Notes: generated by a model not told the origin, from the sequence alone. DNA of 64,000 nt from Granulosicoccus sp045106855 (GCA_045106855.1 JBGCFI010000002.1:186001-250000); one strand, 5' to 3'; counted from the first letter of the stretch, positions 53,435 to 63,513 are shown. A program made the numbers and translations.

Positions 53435-54592
53435 ATGGGAAGTTTTCTCAGAAACCGAAAGTTCAGAGAGATTGTCTTACAGGCCGTTATCCTATCGGTA
53501 GTTGCAGCCTTGCTGGTTGCAATGGTGATGAATACCCGTGCCTCACTGGAAGCTCAGAGCCTAACCACAGGGTTCGGTTTCCTTGAGCGATCAACCGGGT
53601 GGGATTTTTCTTTTTCGGTTTTACCATTCTCCATCAGTGATACTTACCGGAAGACCATGTTGATTGGTTTCCTGAATACCTTGCTGCTTGGGTTCCTCGG
53701 GATTTTCTTTGCAACCTTCATCGGTATTATCATCGGTTTGATAAGGACGTCGAAAAACAAGCTCTTCTCGTCTTTAGGTACTGTATACGTCGAGATATTC
53801 CGAAATGTCCCTCTAATATTACAAGGGATATTCTGGTATTCGATCGTGTCCCATTTGCCGAGGCCTCGATCGGCTATTTCGGTCGGCGACGCATTTTTCC
53901 TGTCGGGTAGAGGATTTTATTTTCCTGTGCTCAATATAGCGATGTGGTCTGTTTTGGCAATGATATTGTTGTTGCTTGCTTGGCTTGTTTTTCTACCTTG
54001 GTTGCGTAACAGAGTAGAGCGACCCTCCCGATATCACCAGATAAAACGCATTGGCTGGTTAGTACTGCCCGTCATATTGGTAGGCATAGCCTTTCTGGCA
54101 CGAGTTCCTGATACTCCTCTGGTTAATTTGCCTGCGTTAAAGGGACTCAATTTCAAAGGTGGTATGCGTGTACCGCCCGAATTGTCGGCACTGGTTATAG
54201 CAATCGCGCTTTATGGAGGCGCCTACATCGGTGAAGTTGTGCGAGCTGGTTTGATGTCCGTGCCACGCGGTCAAATTGAAGCTGGTCTAGTCAATGGACT
54301 GAGGAATCATCATATTTTCTCGCGTATTCGTTTGCCCCTGGCTATCAGAGCGGTGTTGCCCTCGCTAACCAATCAGTATGTACAACTTATGAAGGCTACT
54401 ACCATAGGAATTGTGGTTGGATTTTCAGATTTCTTCATGATCATTTCAACGTCAATCAATCAAAGTGGCCAGACCCTTGAGTTGTTGGCAATCCTGATGG
54501 GGGGATTTTTGCTAATCAATTTATCGATAGCTTTTGTGATGAATACCATCAATCAGAAAATAGCTATCAAAGGTTATGAGGTGAAAAGCTGA
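53435..54592 (+). CDS. aapQ: General amino-acid ABC transporter permease 1
   Basis: 385 residues from ATG 53435. A TTG at 53321 would add 38 residues with no signal or homology, so I prefer the ATG, although its ribosome-binding site is weak. The first helix is followed by ATGFGFL-type periplasmic motif (TGFGFLERSTGWDFSF). The long middle insertion and C-terminal permease core (PRGQIEAGLVNGLRNHHIF is the EAA-like loop) are typical of AapQ/BztB. It forms the channel with AapM. Confidence 0.88.
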   Translation: MGSFLRNRKFREIVLQAVILSVVAALLVAMVMNTRASLEAQSLTTGFGFLERSTGWDFSFSVLPFSISDTYRKTMLIGFLNTLLLGFLGIFFATFIGIIIGLIRTSKNKLFSSLGTVYVEIFRNVPLILQGIFWYSIVSHLPRPRSAISVGDAFFLSGRGFYFPVLNIAMWSVLAMILLLLAWLVFLPWLRNRVERPSRYHQIKRIGWLVLPVILVGIAFLARVPDTPLVNLPALKGLNFKGGMRVPPELSALVIAIALYGGAYIGEVVRAGLMSVPRGQIEAGLVNGLRNHHIFSRIRLPLAIRAVLPSLTNQYVQLMKATTIGIVVGFSDFFMIISTSINQSGQTLELLAILMGGFLLINLSIAFVMNTINQKIAIKGYEVKS

Positions 54593-54596
54593 TCTC

Positions 54597-55676
54597 ATGG
54601 CTGCAACTAGATACCAGGCACCACCCGAGATTCCGTTTTCTACCCGATTTACGAAAAATTATTTTGCCAGTCCACTGGATGGTGTCATATCAATATTTTG
54701 TGTCATCTTTTTTGCCTTTCTCATAATCAGTTTCATTGATTGGGCATTTTTATCAAGTATCTGGTCGGCTGAAGATGAATCTCTGTGTCGGGATGCGAAC
54801 GGTGCCTGCTGGTCAGTCATAGACGCACGTCATCGGATAATCTTTTTCGGATTGTTCCCCTACGAAGAACACTGGCGCTCGACAGTAGCCTGCGTCGTGA
54901 TGATCGCGACAATGGTGGCGTCCTGTGTCCCCTGGTTCTGGAGCGCTATAAGGCTCAGTTTGTTATGGGTGTTGGGATTTGGAGCATTTTACATACTGAT
55001 GCATGGTGGTGTATTTGGGTTAAGTGTTATCACACCTGAACGATGGGGGGGGCTGGCTCTTACAATATTCATATTTGCGGCAGTATCGATCATCGGTATG
55101 CCGTTATCGATCGTATTGGCCTTGGGTAGGCGTTCAAAGTTGCCAGTCATCGCAACGCTTTTCGGTTTGTTTATCGATTTTTTTCGATCATTGCCATTGC
55201 TAACCATTCTTTTTACCGCTGCGGTCATAACCCCTTTTCTGTTACCCGGGTGGTTGCTCGGTGACAAGCTATACCGGGTCATAGCTGGCTTTGCAATCTT
55301 TTTCGCCTGCTATCAGGCAGAGAATATACGCGCCGGTTTACAGGCTATACCACCGGGACAGGACGAAGCTGGATTGACATTAGGCTTGAACTATTGGCAA
55401 AGAGTGGGCCGCATTCAATTGCCTCAGGCGTTTCGTAATTCGTTACCAGCGATTGTCAATCAGTTTGTAATAACGTTCAAGGAAACGTCGATTGTTACCA
55501 TTGTAGGCTTCTTCGAAATACTGGCCTCAGGTGCAGCGGCCTATGGCACCGGTAAATGGACTGTCCATTACATTGAAGTCTATGTGTTTATCGGGGCAAT
55601 ATATTTTGTATTTGTATTTTCACTATCCCGTTATGGGGCTTATCTGGAAAAGAAACTGCGAGTAGGACATGGCTGA
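54597..55676 (+). CDS. aapM: General amino-acid ABC transporter permease 2
   Basis: 359 residues, four bases after aapQ. It has the N-terminal WAFLSSIWSAEDESLCRDANGACW block, a two-Cys periplasmic loop typical of AapM/BztC, and an EAA-like loop PPGQDEAGLTLGLNYWQR near 257. It pairs with AapQ. The stop overlaps the start of aapP by 8 bases, so these are tightly coupled. Confidence 0.92.
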   Translation: MAATRYQAPPEIPFSTRFTKNYFASPLDGVISIFCVIFFAFLIISFIDWAFLSSIWSAEDESLCRDANGACWSVIDARHRIIFFGLFPYEEHWRSTVACVVMIATMVASCVPWFWSAIRLSLLWVLGFGAFYILMHGGVFGLSVITPERWGGLALTIFIFAAVSIIGMPLSIVLALGRRSKLPVIATLFGLFIDFFRSLPLLTILFTAAVITPFLLPGWLLGDKLYRVIAGFAIFFACYQAENIRAGLQAIPPGQDEAGLTLGLNYWQRVGRIQLPQAFRNSLPAIVNQFVITFKETSIVTIVGFFEILASGAAAYGTGKWTVHYIEVYVFIGAIYFVFVFSLSRYGAYLEKKLRVGHG

Positions 55677-56427
55677 AAATACCTATCTGAGCACACCAGC
55701 AGTTTCGATGACGAAAGTTAATAAGTGGTTTGATGCTTTTCATGTACTGAAGGATATAGACCTGAGCGTAGCGGACGGTGAGAAGGTCGTTATCTGCGGT
55801 CCCTCTGGCTCTGGTAAATCAACGTTGATTCGATGTATTTGTAAACTGGAAGATCATCAGCGTGGTGATATCAACGTGCTGGGTACAGAACTCAACAATG
55901 ATATCGCCAATATTGATGAAATCAGACGGGAGGTGGGCATGGTGTTTCAGCAATTTAACCTGTTTCCGCATATGACGGTTATGGAGAACTGCACACTAGC
56001 ACTCACGCTGGTACGCAAGAAGTCCCGCAAGAAGGCTGAAGAAATAGCGATGAGATTTTTAGAAAAAGTTCGAATACCGGAACAATCATCAAAATATCCG
56101 GGAGAGCTTTCTGGTGGACAGCAACAACGGGTGGCAATCGCGCGCTCACTGTGTATGAATCCCAAAATCATGTTGTTTGATGAGCCGACATCTGCACTCG
56201 ACCCGGAAATGATTTCGGAAGTTCTAGACGTTATGGTTTCTTTGGCGGAAGAAGGCATGACCATGATTTGCGTAACCCATGAAATGGGCTTCGCCCGACG
56301 TGTAGCAGACCGGGTGATCTTTATGGATGAAGGGGAGATCGTCGAACAAAACCAACCTGATGACTTCTTTAACAACCCGAGTAATGAGCGAACCAGACTT
56401 TTCTTGAGTCAGATCCTTCAGCACTAG
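55669..56427 (+). CDS. aapP: General amino-acid ABC transporter ATP-binding protein
   Basis: 252 residues. Walker A GPSGSGKST near 45-53, the Q-loop FQQFNLFPHM near 98, signature LSGGQQQR near 150, Walker B ILFDEPTSALDPE near 172 and switch His in CVTHEMGF near 207. This is the GlnQ/AapP type without an extra regulatory domain. It powers the AapQM channel. The enolase-superfamily gene follows after 8 bp. Confidence 0.94.
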   Translation: MAENTYLSTPAVSMTKVNKWFDAFHVLKDIDLSVADGEKVVICGPSGSGKSTLIRCICKLEDHQRGDINVLGTELNNDIANIDEIRREVGMVFQQFNLFPHMTVMENCTLALTLVRKKSRKKAEEIAMRFLEKVRIPEQSSKYPGELSGGQQQRVAIARSLCMNPKIMLFDEPTSALDPEMISEVLDVMVSLAEEGMTMICVTHEMGFARRVADRVIFMDEGEIVEQNQPDDFFNNPSNERTRLFLSQILQH

Positions 56428-56435
56428 ACTTATAT

Positions 56436-57590
56436 ATGTCCACGATTCGATCGTTTTCGCTCTACACGCATTGTAATGACCTGGGAGGTAAGGTTTGGAA
56501 CCCGGCCATAAGGTGGACAAAGAAATATGCAGTGTTTGTCGTTTTGGAAAGCGATCAAGGGGTACAGGGCTTAGGTGAATGCTGGTGCTTTGATGCCGCT
56601 CCTGACTCGCTTATAGCTTATTTGCGCACTGAGGTCGCACCACATATTCTGGGTTGTGCATTGGTGGATTATCCTGCCTTGTATAAAAACCTGGTCACGT
56701 CTGCAACGCTCAGTGCTCGTCATGGCATGTTGGCTTCAGCGCTGTCAGGGGTGGATGTTGCGATCTGGGATATGCAAAGCCGAATCGCGGAGAGACCATT
56801 GTGGTCGTTTCTGGAATCTAGTGTTGGGGAGGGTAACCACTCGAGTAAGGGGCAAGTTCAGCTCTACGGCAGTGGTGGTCTTTACGGGCAGGATAAATCT
56901 ATTGACGACCTGACGAGTGAGATGCGCAAGATGCATCAGTCCGGATTCGCCATTGTCAAAATGAAAGTGGGAGCGTTAGAGCTTGCTGACGATATTGAAC
57001 GTGTATCGGCTGTACTTGATAGCCTCGGTGATTCTTGCAAGTTGATTGTAGACGGAGTATACAGTTACTCAGCTGAGGAAGCTTGGCGCCTCTACAGTGC
57101 ATTACCCGATTCTAGAATTGAGGCGTTCCAATCCCCGGTAAGAGCAAGTGACATTGCAGGTATGCAGACACTCTGTCAGTCCGGGGTGCCGGTTATGGGA
57201 ACAGAAGCGGAATACCGTGAAGAGATCCATCAGTTGCTTATTGAACGAGGGGCAATCAAGTTCTTACAAACCGCGCCAGTAGCATGTGGTGGTTTTACGA
57301 GACTGAACGAGATTGTTGCTACGCTTGGTTCATCTAACCATCAACGAATCAAACTTTCCCTGGAGGTTTCTTCTACCGCTGTGGCTCTTGCTGCAGCTTG
57401 TCACTTTGCTGCGTCAAACCTTACTGTGGTACACACTGAATATCATCATGTTCATCAGGTGTTTATAGATGAATTTAACCCGCAGGCTGTACCTGGTCGA
57501 AGAGGTTGGTTTCAGTTATCCGATTCCCCAGGACTTGGCATTACGCTTCCGATGTCATCAGTAAAAAAAGAACTTGAACTATTTGCCTGA
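56436..57590 (+). CDS. Mandelate racemase/muconate lactonizing-type enolase-superfamily protein, atypical active site
   Basis: 384 residues, lacking a signal peptide. The capping domain is followed by a barrel with the K-x-K base motif (VKMKVG near 172). The first metal ligand is probably Asp in LIVDG near 207. Where relatives have E-x-P at the second ligand, I read FQSPV, so Gln may replace the Glu. The third ligand is Glu in GTEAEYR near 243. The usual Asp/His base on the other face is not obvious (QTAPVACGG). It is likely a racemase, dehydratase or cycloisomerase, or an inactive relative. It is 8 bp from aapP and so in the same operon; it probably acts on the imported compound. Confidence 0.82.
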   Translation: MSTIRSFSLYTHCNDLGGKVWNPAIRWTKKYAVFVVLESDQGVQGLGECWCFDAAPDSLIAYLRTEVAPHILGCALVDYPALYKNLVTSATLSARHGMLASALSGVDVAIWDMQSRIAERPLWSFLESSVGEGNHSSKGQVQLYGSGGLYGQDKSIDDLTSEMRKMHQSGFAIVKMKVGALELADDIERVSAVLDSLGDSCKLIVDGVYSYSAEEAWRLYSALPDSRIEAFQSPVRASDIAGMQTLCQSGVPVMGTEAEYREEIHQLLIERGAIKFLQTAPVACGGFTRLNEIVATLGSSNHQRIKLSLEVSSTAVALAAACHFAASNLTVVHTEYHHVHQVFIDEFNPQAVPGRRGWFQLSDSPGLGITLPMSSVKKELELFA

Positions 57591-57609
57591 CAGCTTTTTC
57601 CAGTTACTT

Positions 57610-59157
57610 TCACGTGTCCGATTTTTTGTTATGAGCATAGGTAAGGTAACCACGTCGTTCAATACCTGGAAACGCATCGCCACGGCGTACATAGTTTGTA
57701 TTCTGCTTCAGCGGTCTTGGGACAAAGTCCCATAGTTCTTCCCGACCTTGACTCAGGGCGGCATCTACCAGTTTTCGTTCTGTTTGAGAGCGTATGACAT
57801 CGTTAAGAAGACTATCCAGTAGCCACGTTTCTTCGGCCATTTGGATTAGACGGGCTTCGTCGAAGTGATCGGTGCCGGCAAGGTTGTTGAGTTCCAAAGG
57901 ATCATTTGACAGATCGAATAATTGAGTAGGGTAGGCTCGAGACAGTGTAAGTTTCATATTTCCATCACGTATGCATACACGTGGTGCGGACGTGCCGCCG
58001 TCGATATGCTCCGCAAAAACTGGACCCACCAATGGCTCACCCCGCAATGCTGGCAGTATGCTTTTACCATCTATTGATGTGCAGATCTCTTTATCACTGA
58101 TACCAGCAATATCCAATAGGGTTGGAAAGATATCCAGCAATGATACCGGGGAGGTGGATCTGTTTGCCTGATAATCCGGGTGTGCGATGATCATGGGGAC
58201 TTGAATCGCTGGATTAAACAAGGTTTTTTTGAACCACATTCCTCTTTCGCCGATCATGTCGCCATGATCTGATGAAAATATCACGACCGTATTGCTAGAG
58301 AACCCGCTGTCATCAAGCGCTTGCATCAGACGACCAAAGAGATCATCTATGTGGGAAATCATACCGTAGTAGCCGCGACGGGCATTACGATAGTCCTGAT
58401 CAGACAGATGGCATTTATCCTGTCCGTAGTGATAATAGAGCGATTTGCTGTGAGCGTCTCTTTTCTCAACGGGGATAAACGGTACGCGTGGCGCGTCAAT
58501 GCCATCATCTGTATACCTATCCCAATATTCTTGAGTGGTCACATAGGGATCATGTGGTTGAGTTAATGATACCGTCATCATAAAGGGGCGGGTATCATCT
58601 GTACGGGCACGAGTGTAGAGTTCACGCGTAGCATGATGAATGACATCTTCGTCGTAATCTATTTGCATGGAACGCGCAATCGGTCCTGCATCCCGCACGG
58701 TATCGATCGTTGAGACACCAAACGTGTAGCCCCGTTCCTCGTCCTTGTTAAAATCGCGAAAATCCGGTGTAGGTGTCCATGACATATCAGCCGGGTAGAT
58801 TTCCGTGGTCAAGCGCTCTTCAAATCCATGGTATTGATCGGGTCCGACAAAATGCATTTTTCCAGAAATACAAGTGTAGTAACCCGCTCGGCGTAAATAG
58901 TGAGCAAACGTTGGTATAGCTGCGGGTAATTCTGCACCATTGTCAAAAGCGCCTATCCGGGAAGGCAAGCGTCCAGCCATCATGCCAAACCGTGAAGGTG
59001 CGCAAAGTGGGTACGGGCAATACGCATTGTCGAAAACCGTGCCATGCTGCGCAAGTTTGTCGATGTTAGGTGTCTGGCAAACTGTACCACCATAGGCATT
59101 TAAAACGAATGATGATAGCTGGTCAACCATGAACAAGATGATATTGGGTTGTTGCAT
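57610..59157 (-). CDS. betC: Sulfatase, choline-sulfatase type
   Basis: 515 residues, no signal peptide. The start NIILFMVDQLSSFVLNAYGG brings metal-binding Asp residues. The signature CAPSR near 52-56 provides the Cys converted to formylglycine. GKMHFVGPDQYHGFEERL near 98-115, SSDHGDMIGERGMWFKKT near 297 and a C-terminal segment (LNDVIRSQTERKLVDAA near 455-471) match choline-sulfatase C-terminal sequences. The enzyme would release choline from choline-O-sulfate in the cytoplasm, feeding the betaine to sarcosine route served by soxBDAG at 6.3 kb. It converges on the enolase-type gene with 20 bp between. Substrate is inferred, not shown. Confidence 0.8.
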   Translation of the reverse strand: MQQPNIILFMVDQLSSFVLNAYGGTVCQTPNIDKLAQHGTVFDNAYCPYPLCAPSRFGMMAGRLPSRIGAFDNGAELPAAIPTFAHYLRRAGYYTCISGKMHFVGPDQYHGFEERLTTEIYPADMSWTPTPDFRDFNKDEERGYTFGVSTIDTVRDAGPIARSMQIDYDEDVIHHATRELYTRARTDDTRPFMMTVSLTQPHDPYVTTQEYWDRYTDDGIDAPRVPFIPVEKRDAHSKSLYYHYGQDKCHLSDQDYRNARRGYYGMISHIDDLFGRLMQALDDSGFSSNTVVIFSSDHGDMIGERGMWFKKTLFNPAIQVPMIIAHPDYQANRSTSPVSLLDIFPTLLDIAGISDKEICTSIDGKSILPALRGEPLVGPVFAEHIDGGTSAPRVCIRDGNMKLTLSRAYPTQLFDLSNDPLELNNLAGTDHFDEARLIQMAEETWLLDSLLNDVIRSQTERKLVDAALSQGREELWDFVPRPLKQNTNYVRRGDAFPGIERRGYLTYAHNKKSDT

Positions 59158-59432
59158 ATTTCCCCTTTAGTGAATGTGTCTTGCGATAGTTGGCATCTAT
59201 GTGAGTGCTAGTAAAGAAGTGCCATGGCAATACCGATAATATCAATAAACAATATAATACTGATTCTGCATAGAAGAAAATTGGTGCGATGGGTATTCAC
59301 TGCGAATATTGGCAGAAGCTTGATGAAAAACGGGCAGCGGGCAAGCGATAAATACCTGGTCGATCGTAGCTGTTAAGGCGGAAATAAACTGGAGAATCAT
59401 TGTAATCAATATAGCGTTTTAACTATACTCCA

Positions 59433-60809
59433 GTGAACAGGCGGGTTACCGCGAAATCATCCGAGTGTGTGGAAAAATCCTCTTCTAAATCTGCTGTTGA
59501 TCTATGTGAATTCGGATTGAGTCAAATAGTCAGGTTCCGTGCGGATGGCATGCAGCATATAAACGCTTCTATCGAGGCTGATCCGGACTATTGCCTGCCT
59601 ATAATCATAAAAGCCTGCATGTTGCAAGGTGCGAACGATGCCCGATTTGATCGTGAAGTAGCTAATTTGATTGAACAAGGCTATCAGAGGCTGCCATCCG
59701 GTCAGCATTATGAATCCGGGCTATTGAAGGCAGTTGCTGCGGCTAATGCTGGTCGCGGTTTTGAGGCAGCTACCTTGTATGAGCAGCTGCTGCTGGACTC
59801 ACCCGACAATCTATTTTTACATCTGTTGGCACAAGAGCAAACATTCTGGTTGGGTAAACCACAATGGATGCGAAACCTCATTGAAGCCGCTGCACCAGTG
59901 TGGACGGAAGTTCACACGGATTTTGGCCCGTTTTTATCCTTGAGAGCGTTTGCAAATGAGGAGGCAGGTTATTCTAATGAAGCCGAGTACTATGGTAGGG
60001 CTGCAGTAGAATTGGATTCCAGTGACGTGTGGGGCGCCCATGCCGTCGCTCACGTACTGGATATGAAAGGAGAATATGGAAAAGGAATAGACTGGTTAGA
60101 GGGTCTTAGCGTTAATTGGACACATGCTAACCAGATGCGGCACCACTTGTGGTGGCATATCTGTCTATTTTTATTTGAAACTGGAGATTATGATCGTATT
60201 CTCAGCCTATTGAATACTCAAATCAGAAATCTTGATTCGCCCTTGGTCAAGGCCTCGCCAAGTGCCACAATCGATATTAACAATTACTCATCAATACTGA
60301 TTCGCCTGGAGCTTTACGGTGTGGATGTGTCCAGCCATTGGCAAACCTTACAACCAGTATGCTCAGAGCGTGTGACAAATCACGGTAGTGCGTTCAGCAA
60401 TATACATGACATGTTTGTGCTTAGTGGAGCGGGTGATGTTCTGCAGGCTAATGCTTTATTTGAAAGCATGTTACAGCACTTTTCAGCACCAAATCAGGTA
60501 GGTTCTGTAGCCGAGGTTTATCATACCGTAGGTATCCCCGTTTGTGAGGCAATTCTGGCTTTCAGGAAAAAAGACTACAACCGTGTTTTACTCAAGCTGG
60601 GTGGTATCCGTCATCATCTACAGATGATGGGTGCCAGTCATGCGCAACGCGATGTATTTTTTCATTTGCTGGTATATGCGGCGGAACAGGTGCAGCGTAA
60701 TGATCTACGAGCGTTATACCTCAAGGATATCGAGAGCCTGGGATTTCACAATGTAGAAACCCGAGCAGCTTACAAAGGGGCCCAGAGTAGGAAACGTGTT
60801 AGTCAATAA
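59433..60809 (+). CDS. Tetratricopeptide-repeat protein, TTC38-like
   Basis: 458 residues starting at GTG 59433. Helical repeats run through most of the protein (residues 75-280 and 300-430). The motif SSDVWGAHAVAHVLDMKGEY near 190-210 and HHLWWHICLFLFETGDYDRIL near 232-253 are typical of TTC38-type proteins found next to catabolic genes in proteobacteria. Role unknown. It is divergent from the sulfatase gene with 275 bp between and heads toward the oxygenase gene. Confidence 0.78.
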   Translation: MNRRVTAKSSECVEKSSSKSAVDLCEFGLSQIVRFRADGMQHINASIEADPDYCLPIIIKACMLQGANDARFDREVANLIEQGYQRLPSGQHYESGLLKAVAAANAGRGFEAATLYEQLLLDSPDNLFLHLLAQEQTFWLGKPQWMRNLIEAAAPVWTEVHTDFGPFLSLRAFANEEAGYSNEAEYYGRAAVELDSSDVWGAHAVAHVLDMKGEYGKGIDWLEGLSVNWTHANQMRHHLWWHICLFLFETGDYDRILSLLNTQIRNLDSPLVKASPSATIDINNYSSILIRLELYGVDVSSHWQTLQPVCSERVTNHGSAFSNIHDMFVLSGAGDVLQANALFESMLQHFSAPNQVGSVAEVYHTVGIPVCEAILAFRKKDYNRVLLKLGGIRHHLQMMGASHAQRDVFFHLLVYAAEQVQRNDLRALYLKDIESLGFHNVETRAAYKGAQSRKRVSQ

Positions 60810-60999
60810 GCGTTAACCGATGGAGCATCGTGTTGAAATAACTGCGTAAACTATCTGGGGTGTTTACATAAAATATACCAGTAAATGGTTGCTAATCAAC
60901 CTCTGTAAAGATTCGTCAAGTAGCTGTAAACGAGCAGGAAGGTAATACGGGAGACCATCGACTTTACCTCACTAAAAGCGACTACGCAGCAGCTAATCT

Positions 61000-62025
61000 T
61001 TATTCGCTTTTCTCAAGATTTTCCAGACAAACGTCAGCGTAGAAAGCGTCTCTTACGTCCGGGTGGGATCGCATACGGGTTTTCAGAGTATTCACACCAT
61101 AGGTTGTGAATACGGGATTTTCAGGGTCTGAGTTTTGTCCGCCTACGGATTTCGCCGCCAGATGTTTGGGAAGAGTGACGGGTTCAAAGCTCGCATCCAG
61201 GCGCGGATTAACGAAGTAGGCGATGGAGATTCGTTGCTGTCCCGGGGGCGGACTGACTACCTGATGTTTGGTTGCTCGTAAATAACCGCGGGTTGCGGAC
61301 TGCATCATTTCGCCCAGGTTAACGACGAAGGTTCCGGGACGAGACTCGACATCGATCAGTTTACCGTCACTCATGACTTGCAGGCCGGGAATGGAATCTT
61401 GCAAGATAAAAGTGATTAGCCCACTATCATTGTGGAGGCCGAGTCCTTGGCCACTGCCACCGTGCTCTGGTTGCGCTGGGTAACGAATAATTTTTACCCG
61501 GGTATAGGGAGCTGGTGTCATCTTGCTGTCAAAGTAATCTGTCCGCTGACCCAGGCCGTCGGCCAAAGCTCGCATGAGTGCCAGTCCCAAAGGCTCCATT
61601 TGCGCCATCCACTCACTGATCGTTGTGATCATAGAGGGCAGACTGTCAGGCCATTGATTCGGTCCTCGTAAGCGTGCCCATGGTGGATCGTCGGGGGCCA
61701 GTGTTGGTGCAGTCTCTTCAGGGCCGATATCAAGTTGATCACGCCAATCGATACGACCATTTGTTCTCTCGTTTTTTAGCAGAGTGTATCCGCGAAAAGC
61801 AGCTGACTGGCCTATAGCCAATTGTTCACGTTCATTATCTGGTAAATCGAAAAATTGATTGGCGACGGAAAGAGCCTTGTCATTGTATTGTGCGTCGACA
61901 CCGTGACCTGTCAAATAAAAAAAACCAGCACCGTGACAAGTTTCGTGCAGTTGTTCAACGAAACATCTGGAGTCGTCGTTATCTGGATTGAGCAAATAGG
62001 GAGATATATCAAGTTCAGGAAGCAT
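61000..62025 (-). CDS. 2-Oxoglutarate/iron-dependent oxygenase, isopenicillin-N-synthase family
   Basis: 341 residues. DIOX_N domain at the N-terminus (CHGAGFFYLTGHGVD). Facial triad: His and Asp in LGLHNDSGLITF near 200, distal His in RATKHQVVSPP near 257, then Arg in QQRISIAYF that binds 2-oxoglutarate. GLQVM near 217 is a usual block. The enzyme would hydroxylate, desaturate or ring-close a small substrate in the cytoplasm. It converges on the TPR gene. Substrate unknown; it may serve the same pathway as the island upstream. Confidence 0.87.
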   Translation of the reverse strand: MLPELDISPYLLNPDNDDSRCFVEQLHETCHGAGFFYLTGHGVDAQYNDKALSVANQFFDLPDNEREQLAIGQSAAFRGYTLLKNERTNGRIDWRDQLDIGPEETAPTLAPDDPPWARLRGPNQWPDSLPSMITTISEWMAQMEPLGLALMRALADGLGQRTDYFDSKMTPAPYTRVKIIRYPAQPEHGGSGQGLGLHNDSGLITFILQDSIPGLQVMSDGKLIDVESRPGTFVVNLGEMMQSATRGYLRATKHQVVSPPPGQQRISIAYFVNPRLDASFEPVTLPKHLAAKSVGGQNSDPENPVFTTYGVNTLKTRMRSHPDVRDAFYADVCLENLEKSE

Positions 62026-62553
62026 ACAAACAGGGTTTCCGAATTCACTGTCTAGTTGACCAGACTCTACCGGTTTTTACAGAATGCTTCAATTATTGGT
62101 AAGAACAATATTTTCTCAAGCAAATTAAACGGATTTCCTGGTACACGTTGTGAGATTGAACGCGTGGGGTATGGCCTGGAAGCTAGCATTGATATTAGCT
62201 CACTATCTATACCTTGGAGAGGTCAAGTGTGCAGTTCTGCGAGTAGCTAGCAGTATGAGAATGATCTTTCTCAGGTCTGTGTTTTTTACACAGATCAACG
62301 ATAGAATAGGTAAAATATCGGCAATGTATTTAGAATGAAAATCCGGAATTCGAAGTGGTGAAATTTGTGTAGAGAGTGGCTCCAAGCCACATTGAAATCG
62401 CCCTGGAATATTGATCTCCCTGGATACCGTCTTATGATTTTAGTGGCTGAACAGTGCTGGATAAAAAGTAAATTCACGCAGGCGATCGCTCGGGTTGATT
62501 TTGTGTTAACAACCCAGTCGTCGTTTATAAAGCTAGACTACGATATTTAGGCA
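62026..62553. other. Intergenic region with one hairpin
   Basis: 528 bp. The dyad TCTGTGT-TTTTT-ACACAGA at 62276-62294 is a perfect 7-bp stem with a T-only loop. No T tract follows. Several small frames overlap here without protein character. The upstream promoters of the divergent oxygenase and coaA genes must lie here. Confidence 0.4.
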
Positions 62554-63513
62554 GTGGATAAAAAAGCAACTATGGAACGCGATCAAGCGGCGCCTTATCG
62601 TAGTTTTACCATCGATGAGTGGGCAACACTTCGGGCAAACACCCCTCAACCGCTGACAGAGCAGGAACTCGCTGCCTTGCGCGGCAGAAACGAGAGGGTA
62701 TCGCTAGAAGAAGTTGATCAGGTGTATCTGGCGTTGTCCCGACTGATCAGCTTGCATGTGGGATCTGTACAACGACTCAACGTCGGAATACGCCAGTTTG
62801 TCAATGTTGAGCAAGGCAAGGTGCCTTTTATCATCGGTATTGCCGGGTCGGTGGCCGTGGGAAAAAGCACCGTTGCGCGAGTTCTTCAGTCGTTACTCGC
62901 TCGCTGGTCGGAACACCCGTCTGTTGATTTAATTTCAACGGATGGGTTTCTTTACAGTACCGCTGAGCTCAAGCGAAGAGATCTCATGCATAGAAAAGGT
63001 TTTCCTGAGAGCTTTGACCGAAACTCCCTATTGCAGTTTTTAACCGATGTAAAAAGCGGAAAAACCAATCTGAAGGCACCTGTCTATTCCCATTTGACCT
63101 ACGACATTGTGCCAGACGAATATATCTGTGTTAACCAGCCAGACATTCTGATTGTGGAAGGGCTGAACGTTTTACAAACACGAGGCGCTAAACTGGGTGA
63201 GCCGAATGTGTTTGTTTCGGATTACTTTGATTTCTCTTTGTACATAGATGCAGAAGCAGACGTTATTCGCCGCTGGTACATTGATCGATTTCTAGCGTTA
63301 AGGCACACGGTGTTTAACCAGCCGGGAGCCTATTTCAGCCATTACGCTTCATTGGATGAAGACCAGGCTGTAGAAACGGCCACTCTAATTTGGGAATCAA
63401 TTAATCGTGTCAATCTAATAGAGAATATCTTGCCGACAAAAAACAGGGCAAGACTCATCTTGCACAAGAGCAGTAACCACATGATAGATGAAGTGCATTT
63501 ACGGAAAATGTAA
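62554..63513 (+). CDS. coaA: Pantothenate kinase, type I
   Basis: 319 residues from GTG 62554 (AGG lies 4-6 bases upstream); an ATG at 62572 is the alternative and gives 313. The P-loop GSVAVGKST is near 98-106. The prokaryotic type I features YRSFTIDEWATLR, STDGFLYSTAEL and GLNVLQT are present. It phosphorylates pantothenate in the first step of coenzyme A synthesis. The gene is monocistronic here. Confidence 0.93.
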   Translation: MDKKATMERDQAAPYRSFTIDEWATLRANTPQPLTEQELAALRGRNERVSLEEVDQVYLALSRLISLHVGSVQRLNVGIRQFVNVEQGKVPFIIGIAGSVAVGKSTVARVLQSLLARWSEHPSVDLISTDGFLYSTAELKRRDLMHRKGFPESFDRNSLLQFLTDVKSGKTNLKAPVYSHLTYDIVPDEYICVNQPDILIVEGLNVLQTRGAKLGEPNVFVSDYFDFSLYIDAEADVIRRWYIDRFLALRHTVFNQPGAYFSHYASLDEDQAVETATLIWESINRVNLIENILPTKNRARLILHKSSNHMIDEVHLRKM

